Assembly (NCBI GenBank): GCA_022616085.1
Contig: JAKEFN010000052.1
Coordinates: 1 to 5,610 of the forward strand
DNA: 5,610 nucleotides
Reading direction: 5' to 3'
From: a bacterium
Lineage (GTDB): Bacteria > Patescibacteriota > Minisyncoccia > Phycocordibacterales > JAKEFN01
Under the pieces are notes generated by a model, which was not told the DNA's origin, ran no database searches, and saw nothing but the letters and a program-made list of their open reading frames with translations. The translations under genes were made by a program, and so were the position numbers. Shown here in pieces: positions 1-5,610 of this stretch (its first letter is position 1; the number at the start of each line of letters is the position of its first letter).

Positions 1-1327
1 CAAAACCAAACGGAATAGAGAGTAGTGGAGAGATGAAGCCCGCCATGCCGGTCAAAAAGACAAAGAGCATCGCAAGCGGGACCGAAATAAGCACGAGAAG
101 ATTCACGGGGAGCGCGACAAGCGAGAGCTCCCCTATTTTATATAAAAGAAGCGGCAGGACGAAAATCTGCGTCGCGACAGTCGCAACTGCAAACTCGCGG
201 AAGTTCCACTTCTTTGTGATGAACCTAAAATACGGCTCCACCAAGGGCGCAACGTATATGAGCGCGAGAGTCGCGAGAAAGCTCAACTGAAACGATGCGT
301 CAAAAATAAGGAGCTTCGGGTTATGGAGAAGCATCGCGGTTGCGGCAAGAATAAGCGCATTAGTAACCGCATACGGCCTTCCGATGTGGCGCGCAACAAT
401 AACAAGCGCGGCCATGATGCCCGCGCGGACAATGGTCGCGGACGCGCCGGTCATAATGACAAAAAGCATGACGCTTCCAAGCCCTGCCGAAAGCGCGGCA
501 AGACGGGGCGCGAACGAGAGCGCGCGCATAAGCGACTCCGCGATAATCGTTACATTATAGCCGGAGAGCACCACGATGTGGATGATGCCGGTTGCGCGAA
601 ATTTCTTCTCAAGATCGTCTCCCATGCCGCTCTCTGCCCCCACGGTGATGCCGCCGCCGAGAGACGCTTCCGGCTCGGGTATCGTTTCAGATATATTGCC
701 GAGATACGCCTCTTTAAGCGCGAGGAGATTTCTTTTTATCGCGTTTCCGCCTCCTTCCGAAACAAGCTCGGTTTGCGGATAAAAAATCTGATAAAATATG
801 CCGTCCTTCGCAAGATACGCCGCATAATCAAACTCGCGCGCATCATTCTCATCGGAAAAATTTTTCGGCCTGAAAAATTCGCCCGAAACTCGAATACGGT
901 CGCCGTAATGATACGCCGGATAATGTGAAGCCGTAATGAGCGCCTTCCCTTGAACCGACATCTCTCCATCCGGCTCACGCACGGTCTCGAGAAACACGGT
1001 GAGTTTCGTATGGTCTTCGCGAATATCCGGCTCCTCAATAACCAAAGCCTCGGCAGCAATACTGCTCCCGACTTTCTTCTGGAGATTCGGATCGCCGCTC
1101 TCGATAAATGAGAGATCGGCGCGAACGATGCCAAGGCCAGCGGCAACAAGAAATACCGCCATAGCCGCGCCCGCGCGAATAAAACCGCGAAAATATCCGA
1201 ATAAAAACAAGCAAACGGCAAGCGTAAAGAGAAAAAGAGGGAATGCAAACCCGAAATCAAAAAAAGACCGAAATGCCACTCCGGCGCATAATCCGAGAAA
1301 AGCGACAAGCGGAAGCCCTCGATTCAT
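1..1327 (-). CDS. comEC: ComEC/Rec2 competence DNA-uptake channel, N-terminal part (cut by left edge)
   Basis: Inner-membrane channel of natural transformation, through which single-stranded DNA enters the cytoplasm. The frame is open from ATG at 1327 to base 1 without a stop, giving 442 residues of an incomplete protein. Residues 1-65 hold hydrophobic segments. Residues about 85-190 look like the soluble DUF4131/OB-like region, with YGDRIRVSGEF (141-151) and FDYAAYLAKDGI (166-177). The Competence domain follows: HIVVLSGYNVTII (250-262) matches the family's HLLAISGLHV-type signature, GASATIVRAGIM (294-305) the G-S-x-VRA-IM signature, and SFQLSFLATLAL (345-356) the FQLSF motif. More membrane segments lie at about 382-440. 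The C-terminus, including any metallo-beta-lactamase-like domain, lies outside the window. There is no Shine-Dalgarno; an extended -10 ends 8 nt before the ATG. The upstream neighbour on the same strand is hicA, 43 bp away. Family assignment is secure; activity in uptake is inferred from the family. Confidence 0.93.
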   Translation of the reverse strand, partial: MNRGLPLVAFLGLCAGVAFRSFFDFGFAFPLFLFTLAVCLFLFGYFRGFIRAGAAMAVFLVAAGLGIVRADLSFIESGDPNLQKKVGSSIAAEALVIEEPDIREDHTKLTVFLETVREPDGEMSVQGKALITASHYPAYHYGDRIRVSGEFFRPKNFSDENDAREFDYAAYLAKDGIFYQIFYPQTELVSEGGGNAIKRNLLALKEAYLGNISETIPEPEASLGGGITVGAESGMGDDLEKKFRATGIIHIVVLSGYNVTIIAESLMRALSFAPRLAALSAGLGSVMLFVIMTGASATIVRAGIMAALVIVARHIGRPYAVTNALILAATAMLLHNPKLLIFDASFQLSFLATLALIYVAPLVEPYFRFITKKWNFREFAVATVATQIFVLPLLLYKIGELSLVALPVNLLVLISVPLAMLFVFLTGMAGFISPLLSIPFGF

Positions 1328-1335
1328 TGCGGGTT

Positions 1336-1344
1336 ATTGTAGCA
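1336..1344 (-). promoter_or_regulatory. Extended -10 promoter of comEC, leaderless configuration
   Basis: Read on the minus strand the bases are TGCTACAAT: a TGn extension followed by TACAAT, five of six matches to the -10 consensus. Eight nt (AACCCGCA) separate it from the ATG, so initiation at the usual distance falls 0-2 nt before the start codon. A -35 element is poor (TTGCGC with a 15-nt spacer at best). It shares the 11-mer TATGCTAYAAT with the recJ promoter. Confidence 0.6.
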
Positions 1345-1370
1345 TAAAAAAATTTAGCGCAAAGCCAGTC

Positions 1371-1595
1371 TTATAATTCCAAAAATTTTTCAATGGATAT
1401 TTTCGCCTGACCTATTATCGCACGGAGAGTGCCTTCGGGAATATCGCCGTTACGATGAGGAATAGTCGTATAGAGATTTCTTTTTTCGCAAAACCATATC
1501 TCGTGACTTCCTTTAGCGGTGCGGAGAAAAATAAAATCCGCGTTCTGGAGCTTTTTTGAAACTTTTTTGTATGTAAACCCCGCAAGACGGCCCAT
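1371..1595 (-). CDS. hicA: HicA family toxin (mRNA interferase), type II toxin-antitoxin
   Basis: Small double-stranded-RNA-binding-fold toxin. HicA proteins cleave mRNA and are held inactive by HicB. The 74-residue product begins MGRLAGFTYKKVSKKLQNADF, which lines up with the family's typical opening (M-x-x-L-x-G-x-x-x-K-x-V and then a helix). It contains KGSHEIW (28-34), the conserved G-S-H-x-x-W/F block carrying the catalytic His31, then TTIPHRNGDIPEGTLRAII (43-61), the family's P-x-H-x-x-x-DIPxGTLR-I segment. I chose ATG 1595 over the in-frame TTG at 1607: it fits the family N-terminus, lies one base after the hicB stop (TAA-T-ATG), and is preceded by a GAAG SD-like sequence six bases upstream. 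It has no promoter of its own and is almost certainly co-transcribed and translationally coupled with hicB. No residue expected to be essential is missing. Confidence 0.88.
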   Translation of the reverse strand: MGRLAGFTYKKVSKKLQNADFIFLRTAKGSHEIWFCEKRNLYTTIPHRNGDIPEGTLRAIIGQAKISIEKFLEL

Positions 1596-1596
1596 A

Positions 1597-1842
1597 TTAC
1601 ACTTCAAGCAAAAGAGGTATGCTCCATCGTTCTGGAATACTTTTGGATAAAAACTTTGTTCTTTCTCGGTGTGAGAGAATCTCGTGCGCCACGTTTTCGG
1701 CTATATCAAGCGTCTCTTTTACTGTTCTTCCCTCTGCAACAAGCCCCTGAAGATCCTTGCTTGTAGCGACATAATAACCTTCCGGGAGTTTCTTTATGGT
1801 GAGATTAATGTATTTTTCTCCGCTCGTTTTTATTTTCTTCAT
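1597..1842 (-). CDS. hicB: HicB-like antitoxin (short form)
   Basis: Partner antitoxin of the adjacent HicA; it neutralises the toxin by direct binding. The 81-residue product carries the HicB/UPF0150 partial RNase H-like core: beta strands in YINLTIKKLPEGYYVATSKDLQGLVAEG (11-38) with the hallmark Y-x-A-x-x-x-D-L-x-G-x-x-x-E-G pattern, then the helix TVKETLDIAENVAHEIL (40-56). Classical HicB proteins add a C-terminal ribbon-helix-helix or helix-turn-helix DNA-binding domain. Here only about 25 residues follow the core (57-81, basic then proline and leucine rich), with no recognisable DNA-binding domain, so autorepression by this protein is doubtful. The gene order antitoxin-toxin is the reverse of the E. 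coli hicAB layout. Its promoter lies immediately upstream, with no Shine-Dalgarno. The GC content of the pair is visibly lower than that of its neighbours, hinting at transfer. Confidence 0.85.
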   Translation of the reverse strand: MKKIKTSGEKYINLTIKKLPEGYYVATSKDLQGLVAEGRTVKETLDIAENVAHEILSHRERTKFLSKSIPERWSIPLLLEV

Positions 1843-1848
1843 AGATCA

Positions 1849-1878
1849 AGAATAACAGTAAAAAACCGTGTAAGTCAA
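1849..1878 (-). promoter_or_regulatory. Promoter of hicBA, leaderless configuration
   Basis: On the minus strand, TTGACT (1878-1873, five of six to the -35 consensus) is followed after 18 nt by an extended -10, TG-T-TATTCT (1857-1849; TATTCT is 4/6). Six nt (TGATCT) separate the -10 from the hicB ATG at 1842, so a start at standard spacing is the A of the ATG itself. This is the best -35/-10 pair in the window. Confidence 0.6.
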
Positions 1879-1880
1879 TC

Positions 1881-1906
1881 CCTCTCACCGGCGCAGGTGT
1901 CCGAGG
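1881..1906. repeat. Imperfect inverted repeat between recJ and hicB
   Basis: The arms are CCTC (1881-1884) with GAGG (1903-1906), and CACC (1886-1889) with GGTG (1896-1899). They are separated by an uneven internal loop (1 versus 3 bases) and close on a 6-base loop. It lies two bases beyond the hicB -35 box and 5 bp after the recJ stop. There is no T-run downstream on the minus strand, so it is not a standard intrinsic terminator. It may be a weak pause or processing hairpin, or chance. Confidence 0.3.
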
Positions 1907-1911
1907 ATCCA

Positions 1912-3612
1912 TTATATTATCCGCGCAATCCGAAGACGAAGTTCGGGTATATCGCGAAATACGGAGTATTCAAACGAAGCGACGAGATCAATAGGGTTGC
2001 CCGTCCGAATATCCGCGCCGAAGTCGCCGGGGCTCATAAAAAATCCGATTGCGCGAATGCGTCTGCCGGAGTCGCTTCTAAATGCCAGTTCAAGATGATC
2101 GCCTACTTTCCCGAATTGCTTCATGCTCTCCGGCGCAATGCCTTTAAACATAAAATGCGGTTTTGGGTTGCCTATCCCGAACGGCGCGAACCGCTCTATC
2201 TCGCGGTATCGTTCCCACGAAACGTCTTCGAGCGAAAGCGCGTCATCGATTGAAATTTCTTTTTTCTTTTCAGTTATGCCAGTCTTCTCATACGCGGCAC
2301 GAAGCGCGTCCGGAAGAAGATGAATACTCCTCACGTCCGCCGAAAATCCGCCGGATGCCTCATGTCCGCCAAAATCAAGGAACGTTCCCGGCTCCGCGCG
2401 AGACATAAGCTCCACGAGATTGACCGTTCCGTTTGAGCGGCATGACCCCTTGATCACTCCGCCGTTTCCCCGTCCCCAGACAAACGTTATCGCGCCGCGG
2501 TCTTCCATGAGACGATTTGCCACAAGTCCCAAGATACCGGGAATCCAGTCCGGGTTCCCCGTAACAATAAGCTTTTCATCGGGAACCATATCGTGGCTCG
2601 CTTTCAACTCCTTCATGATCGAAGCGACAAGAGCCTTTCGTCTGTCGTTTATCTTTTGCAGATGATCGGCAAGCGCAGCCCCTTCCGCCTCGTCTCCGGT
2701 CGAGAGAAGCTCAAATGCGCGAAGCGGGTGGTCAAGGCGGCTTGCGGCATTGATGCGCGGCCCGATAAGAAAGCCGACATCGTCCTCCGTGGCGTACGGC
2801 TGGGCGATTCCCGCTTTGTGCATGAGAGACACGAGCCCCGGACGGCGGGACTTCTTGAGCACTTTGAGGCCGTAATATGCAATCGCGCGATTCTCGCGCT
2901 TGAGGGGCACCATATCGGCGATTGTGGAAAGCCCCGCCATATCAAGCAGCCACTTTTCCCACCCTTCCGGAACGCCGAAATTTCCTTTCCGAAGAAGCCC
3001 TTGCACGAGTTTCCACGCTACCCCCGCGCCGCAAAGCATATCGTCGTGATACGTGTCTTCTTTCTGTTTTGAGTTGATAACCGCATACGCCGGAGGCAGC
3101 TCCTCCTGCGGGAGATGGTGGTCGGTAATAATTACATCAAGCCCGAGTTCATTCGCATGCGCGACCTCTGCGACATCAGAAATGCCGCAATCAACAGTGA
3201 CAACGAGCGATACTCCGTCTTGCGCGAATGACTCAATCGCGGCATTATTGAGCCCGTACCCCTCGTCTTGCCGGTGCGGAATGTAATTTTTGAAATGTTC
3301 GTAGCCGATTTTCTTGAAAAAATCGTGAAGAATGACGCTCCCTGGTATGCCGTCCATGTCGTAGTCTCCATACACGACTATTTTTTCTTTTTGTCCTATG
3401 GCGCGAAGTATCCTCTCCACCGCGCGTTCCATATTGAGAATCTTAAACGGATCCCCCACATCGCGTTCAAAGTCGGGATTCAAAAACTTCTCCGCTTCCT
3501 CTGCGGAAAAAATCTCCCGATTCAAGAGAAGTTTCTTCGTGAGTTCCGGATAGTTCTCGAGCTCTTTTTCCGCTTTTTCCACAAGAGCGTCTCTTGAGAC
3601 CGTCTGTTGCAT
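1912..3612 (-). CDS. recJ: Single-stranded-DNA-specific 5'-3' exonuclease RecJ
   Basis: Cytoplasmic DHH-family nuclease that degrades single-stranded DNA 5' to 3' in recombination, mismatch and base-excision repair. It is complete at 566 residues, close to the 577 of E. coli RecJ. The DHH domain shows motif I DYDMDG (83-88; the family usually has DYDADG), VDCGISD (140-146), the DHH triad ITDHH (162-166), CGAGVAWKL (194-202) and LDMAGLSTIADMVPL (223-237). Next comes GPRINAASRLDHP (284-296). The DHHA1 domain follows, with GNPDWIPGILGLVANRL (352-368), VIKGSCRS (386-393) and FGGHEASGGFS (414-424). FAPFGIGNPKPHF (475-487) opens the C-terminal OB-fold that grips DNA. All metal-binding Asp/His positions that I can place are present. 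The ATG at 3612 has no Shine-Dalgarno but a perfect TATAAT seven bases upstream. It shares a 32-bp divergent promoter region with the HIT gene and is followed after 69 bp by hicB on the same strand. Confidence 0.96.
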   Translation of the reverse strand: MQQTVSRDALVEKAEKELENYPELTKKLLLNREIFSAEEAEKFLNPDFERDVGDPFKILNMERAVERILRAIGQKEKIVVYGDYDMDGIPGSVILHDFFKKIGYEHFKNYIPHRQDEGYGLNNAAIESFAQDGVSLVVTVDCGISDVAEVAHANELGLDVIITDHHLPQEELPPAYAVINSKQKEDTYHDDMLCGAGVAWKLVQGLLRKGNFGVPEGWEKWLLDMAGLSTIADMVPLKRENRAIAYYGLKVLKKSRRPGLVSLMHKAGIAQPYATEDDVGFLIGPRINAASRLDHPLRAFELLSTGDEAEGAALADHLQKINDRRKALVASIMKELKASHDMVPDEKLIVTGNPDWIPGILGLVANRLMEDRGAITFVWGRGNGGVIKGSCRSNGTVNLVELMSRAEPGTFLDFGGHEASGGFSADVRSIHLLPDALRAAYEKTGITEKKKEISIDDALSLEDVSWERYREIERFAPFGIGNPKPHFMFKGIAPESMKQFGKVGDHLELAFRSDSGRRIRAIGFFMSPGDFGADIRTGNPIDLVASFEYSVFRDIPELRLRIARII

Positions 3613-3619
3613 GAAGCGT

Positions 3620-3628
3620 ATTATAGCA
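3620..3628 (-). promoter_or_regulatory. Extended -10 promoter of recJ, leaderless configuration
   Basis: Minus strand TGCTATAAT: a consensus TATAAT with a TGn extension. Seven nt (ACGCTTC) lie between it and the ATG at 3612, putting the predicted transcript start at or one base before the start codon. No convincing -35 exists at 17 nt (CCATCG), which an extended -10 can tolerate. The corresponding -35 region lies within the HIT coding sequence. Confidence 0.65.
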
Positions 3629-3641
3629 TATACTGATATGC
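3626..3641. repeat. Perfect 6-4-6 palindrome in the recJ/HIT divergent promoter
   Basis: GCATAT (3626-3631), spacer ACTG, ATATGC (3636-3641): a perfect inverted repeat of 6-bp arms. It overlaps the TG extension of the recJ -10 and the whole HIT -10 candidate, in the 32-bp gap between two start codons. That position would suit an operator, but AT-rich promoter bases can form such symmetry by chance and no cognate regulator is visible. Confidence 0.4.
3629..3634 (+). promoter_or_regulatory. Probable -10 box of the HIT gene
   Basis: TATACT, five of six to consensus, ends 10 nt before the ATG at 3645. This predicts a 5' leader of about 3-4 nt, too short for a Shine-Dalgarno, and none is seen. 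The best -35 is weak (TTGCAT with a 16-nt spacer, located over the recJ start codon). It lies 3 bp from the recJ -10 on the opposite strand, so the two promoters should compete for polymerase. Confidence 0.4.
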
Positions 3642-3644
3642 ACG

Positions 3645-4004
3645 ATGGTCTGCATTTTTTGCAAAATTATCTCCGGCGAGATTCCTTCGAACAAAGTATA
3701 TGAAGACAAAGACTTTCTCGCATTTTTGGATATTCATCCGCAATCGACCGGACATGTTCAGGTTATCCCGAAAAAACACTATCGTTTCGTGTGGGACGTG
3801 CCGAATATCGGCGAATATTTCAACGCAGTGCAAAAAATAGCCCGCGCCCTCCAAAAACCGTTCGGCACGGACGAAGTGTGGAGCAAGGTTATGGGCGATG
3901 AAGTGCTCCATGCTCATGTGTGGCTTTTCCCAAATCCGAATAAAGCAATCGGCGACAAAAAAGACCTTGCGGGGAATGCGGAGAAGATAAAAGAAAATCT
4001 ATAG
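3645..4004 (+). CDS. HIT family (histidine triad) nucleotide-binding protein, short variant
   Basis: Members are cytosolic nucleotide hydrolases or transferases that act on phosphoramidates, dinucleoside polyphosphates or AMP-linked substrates; the actual substrate here is unknown. The 119-residue product starts MVCIFCKIISGEIPSNKVYEDKDFLAFLDIHP, the typical opening of bacterial HIT/Hint proteins, with Cys3 and Cys6 as a possible zinc pair. GHVQVIPKKHY (36-46) is the conserved strand G-H-x-x-V-I-P-K-x-H. The active-site strand reads LHAHVWLFP (88-96): His89 and the presumed catalytic His91 are kept, but the third histidine of H-x-H-x-H is Trp93. Relatives such as B. subtilis Hit are about 145 residues; this one is shorter around and after the active site. 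The ATG at 3645 matches the family start. It is divergent from recJ with a 32-bp gap, and a hairpin follows 13 bp after the stop. Family is confident; biochemical role is not. Confidence 0.9.
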   Translation: MVCIFCKIISGEIPSNKVYEDKDFLAFLDIHPQSTGHVQVIPKKHYRFVWDVPNIGEYFNAVQKIARALQKPFGTDEVWSKVMGDEVLHAHVWLFPNPNKAIGDKKDLAGNAEKIKENL

Positions 4005-4017
4005 ACATCACACTATG

Positions 4018-4045
4018 AAAAAAGACCACATTCTGTGTGGTCTTT
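4018..4045 (-). terminator. Intrinsic terminator of the minus-strand membrane-protein gene, shared with convergent HIT gene
   Basis: A perfect 10-bp stem, AAAGACCACA (4021-4030) with TGTGGTCTTT (4036-4045), and a 5-base loop. On the minus strand it is followed by a run continuing to six T (4023-4018), eight bases after the stop codon of the 4054 gene. On the plus strand only TTT precedes a G, so it would stop HIT transcripts less well, though its place between convergent genes suits a two-way role. Confidence 0.82.
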
Positions 4046-4053
4046 GAAAAAAT

Positions 4054-5610
4054 TTATCCAAGCGTTTTTTGCTTCCCGACATACGGGCAGCGCTCGTTGA
4101 AGATCTTCCAAAGCGTGTACACTGACGCTACCGTGTCGGCAATAAATCGCCCCGCGACAACGAACCAGCGGACGACGCGCCCGATTGAGCAATCGTAAAC
4201 CGCTTTCCTCGCGTTGGCAAAATCCTGCCACATTTTTTTTCGCGCCTTAATGCGCCGGTCCGCTTCGGAGAAGGGAATGCCCCTTACAAAATATGAAACG
4301 AACTTTTCGCGGAAAGACGGGCTATCAGACGTGCCCTTGAGACCTTCTGCATACTCCGCAAGACGGGAGTATCCTCTTTCGTCAAGTCGATGTAGAGATC
4401 GCGGATAATAATACCCGCCGCCAAAAAGATCATGTACGCCTTTTAATATATAGCTCGGGTCTTTTTGTTTTCTCACCCACTCATTTTTTGCCATGTTCAA
4501 GCAAAATTCTTTAAACATATCCCTACCATATACCCAATCTATTGCCTGAACAGAATTCAGCGCAAACGCCGAATCCTCATATCTTTCGCGCGGATCCCAC
4601 CGTGCCGAAAGGACGAGATAGGCGAGGGCAAAGAATAAAAAGGCGAGGGCAAGGTAGAATGCAAGATATGCTCCGCCCGCCGAATAGGTCATGACGGCAT
4701 AAATGCCGAAGATGACAACAGCGACCAAAGTAAGCCGCGTGCTCCATGTGTATATCTCGTCGATGCGATCAAGCGCCGCATCAGCCACTTCCTCATGGCG
4801 CTTTTCGGCTTTATCTGAAAATTCGACCATCCTCATGATGACCCAAGCCCATCCAAGTAGAATTGCCACAAGGATTGCCCCGACCGCGATGCCGGCAAAG
4901 TAAGCAAAAAGAAATCCCGCGATCCATTTAAGGGCAACCCAGAGAGGACCCGAGACGTCATAGACAACCTTTCCGGCAAGAAGCGCCGTAACCGGCCAGC
5001 CGAAGAGAGGAATGCGCGTGGGAAGCACTAAACGGTCGTGATAGTACATATAAAAAATGTAAAATCCTACGAACATCGCGAGCAGAACGCCGATGACAAA
5101 ATTATTCCACCATACGCTCATGGCGACGAAGACTCCGATATATACCACAAGGCCTGTCGATACAACCGCCCAGACAACAAAAGGAAAAAATACTTTTTCC
5201 CCAAACTTTTGCCAGAAATCCTTATCTACAGGAGTCTTGAGTTTTCCAAGAACCCAGTTGACCCCTCGCCTCACGCAGGGGTTGAACTCACAGTAGAGAA
5301 ACTTAATCCCTGCCGCAAGCAGAACTCCGGGCGTAAAGATCGCAAACGGAAATGTCAGAAGAAACCCAACAAAACTCTCGGCCGCAAACGCCCCCATATT
5401 GAGGAAGACCGCGAGCGGCGAGATAAAGAAAAACAGCGACCAGATAAAGAGCGTGATCCAGAATCCCGGGCATATTGCTCGTTTGAGTTCGATATGCTTC
5501 CCGCTATTCCATACGTAGTTGGAGCGCGCCGTCCGATACATCCAGAAATACCAGCCGTCCTCTTGGTTTACCACAAAGTCATTTTCGTGGTTCTTCCTTT
5601 GCAGAAAGTG
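4054..5610 (-). CDS. Uncharacterised polytopic membrane protein with soluble C-terminal region (probably cut by right edge)
   Basis: I do not recognise a named family. The frame is open from base 5610 to the stop at 4054-4056. The first candidate start is GTG at 5574 (506 residues), but no SD or -10 box precedes it and the 12 codons before it (reading HFLQRKNHENDF) are open, so the true start probably lies beyond the window. Numbering from that GTG, hydrophobic segments lie at about 37-59, 68-92, 128-152, 157-177, 211-249 (one long or two), 281-298 and 300-323, with a weaker one near 466-486. Charged linkers include KLKTPVDKDFWQKFGEK (111-127) and the acidic/basic helix at 253-273. Residues 324-465 form a soluble, charged region rich in aromatic residues (FGGGYYYPRSLHRLDERGY, 384-402). 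The tail ends NERCPYVGKQKTLG. No ATP-binding, protease or transporter signature is visible. It ends 8 bp before a strong terminator. Confidence 0.8.
   Translation of the reverse strand, partial: HFLQRKNHENDFVVNQEDGWYFWMYRTARSNYVWNSGKHIELKRAICPGFWITLFIWSLFFFISPLAVFLNMGAFAAESFVGFLLTFPFAIFTPGVLLAAGIKFLYCEFNPCVRRGVNWVLGKLKTPVDKDFWQKFGEKVFFPFVVWAVVSTGLVVYIGVFVAMSVWWNNFVIGVLLAMFVGFYIFYMYYHDRLVLPTRIPLFGWPVTALLAGKVVYDVSGPLWVALKWIAGFLFAYFAGIAVGAILVAILLGWAWVIMRMVEFSDKAEKRHEEVADAALDRIDEIYTWSTRLTLVAVVIFGIYAVMTYSAGGAYLAFYLALAFLFFALAYLVLSARWDPRERYEDSAFALNSVQAIDWVYGRDMFKEFCLNMAKNEWVRKQKDPSYILKGVHDLFGGGYYYPRSLHRLDERGYSRLAEYAEGLKGTSDSPSFREKFVSYFVRGIPFSEADRRIKARKKMWQDFANARKAVYDCSIGRVVRWFVVAGRFIADTVASVYTLWKIFNERCPYVGKQKTLG

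Noticed and set aside
323..928. A 201-codon open frame on the plus strand, opposite comEC
   Set aside because: Its product is Arg/Lys-rich and low in information, and it is antisense to the well-supported ComEC frame; it is a by-product of the codon usage there.
736..1308. A 190-codon minus-strand frame inside comEC
   Set aside because: Out of frame with ComEC, arginine-rich, no family motif; the ComEC frame over the same bases carries clear signatures.
1345..1366. T-rich stretch after hicA as an intrinsic terminator
   Set aside because: There is a run of seven T on the minus strand but no convincing stem before it; the run more likely forms the spacer of the comEC promoter.
1605..1607. TTG as the start of hicA
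   Set aside because: It would overlap hicB by 11 bases and add four residues before the family-typical N-terminus; ATG at 1595 has a GAAG SD-like sequence and fits the family alignment.
1684..2253. A plus-strand frame of 189 codons across hicB and the 3' end of recJ
   Set aside because: Antisense to two recognised genes and across their intergenic gap, with no domain and no start signal.
2593..3072. A plus-strand frame of 159 codons opposite recJ
   Set aside because: Antisense shadow of the conserved RecJ core; no recognisable domain.
5261..5282. Inverted repeat ACCCCT...AGGGGT with a 10-base loop
   Set aside because: Lies inside the membrane-protein coding sequence, a short 6-bp stem with no T-run; likely chance.
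5572..5574. GTG as a secure start of the membrane protein
   Set aside because: No SD or -10 box precedes it, and the frame stays open for 12 further codons to the window edge, so I treat the gene as probably incomplete.

Overview
The window looks like a piece of a small bacterial genome, most plausibly a Patescibacteria/CPR (Parcubacteria-like) lineage. This is inferred from four things: compact spacing, a streamlined ComEC and RecJ whose motif variants look familiar from that group, a short HIT protein, and gene starts with no Shine-Dalgarno but a -10 box directly before the ATG. Taxonomy cannot be proven from the sequence alone. Base composition is mixed: sampled lines in comEC and recJ are mostly about 58-63% GC, and those in the toxin-antitoxin pair about 37-43%.

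Layout from left to right. Bases 1-1327 (minus) hold the first 442 residues of a ComEC/Rec2 DNA-uptake channel, cut by the left edge. Bases 1371-1842 (minus) hold a HicB antitoxin and HicA toxin pair in the order hicB-hicA, with one base between stop and start. Bases 1912-3612 (minus) hold a complete RecJ single-strand DNA exonuclease. A 32-bp gap then carries divergent, overlapping promoters and a small palindrome. Bases 3645-4004 (plus) encode a short HIT-family protein. A hairpin terminator at about 4018-4045 separates it from a convergent minus-strand gene, 4054-5610, which encodes an unrecognised polytopic membrane protein that probably runs off the right edge. No stretch over 300 bases lacks a gene, and I see no RNA genes, insertion sequences or CRISPR.

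Functionally, recJ and comEC lie on the same strand and belong to one theme: ComEC passes single-stranded DNA into the cell, and RecJ degrades single-stranded DNA 5'-3' in recombination and repair. The HicBA module sits between them. The most notable regulatory pattern is that recJ, comEC, hicB and probably the HIT gene each have a -10 element 6-10 nt before the start codon and no ribosome-binding site, which predicts leaderless or near-leaderless mRNAs. Only hicA, internal to its operon, has an SD-like sequence.
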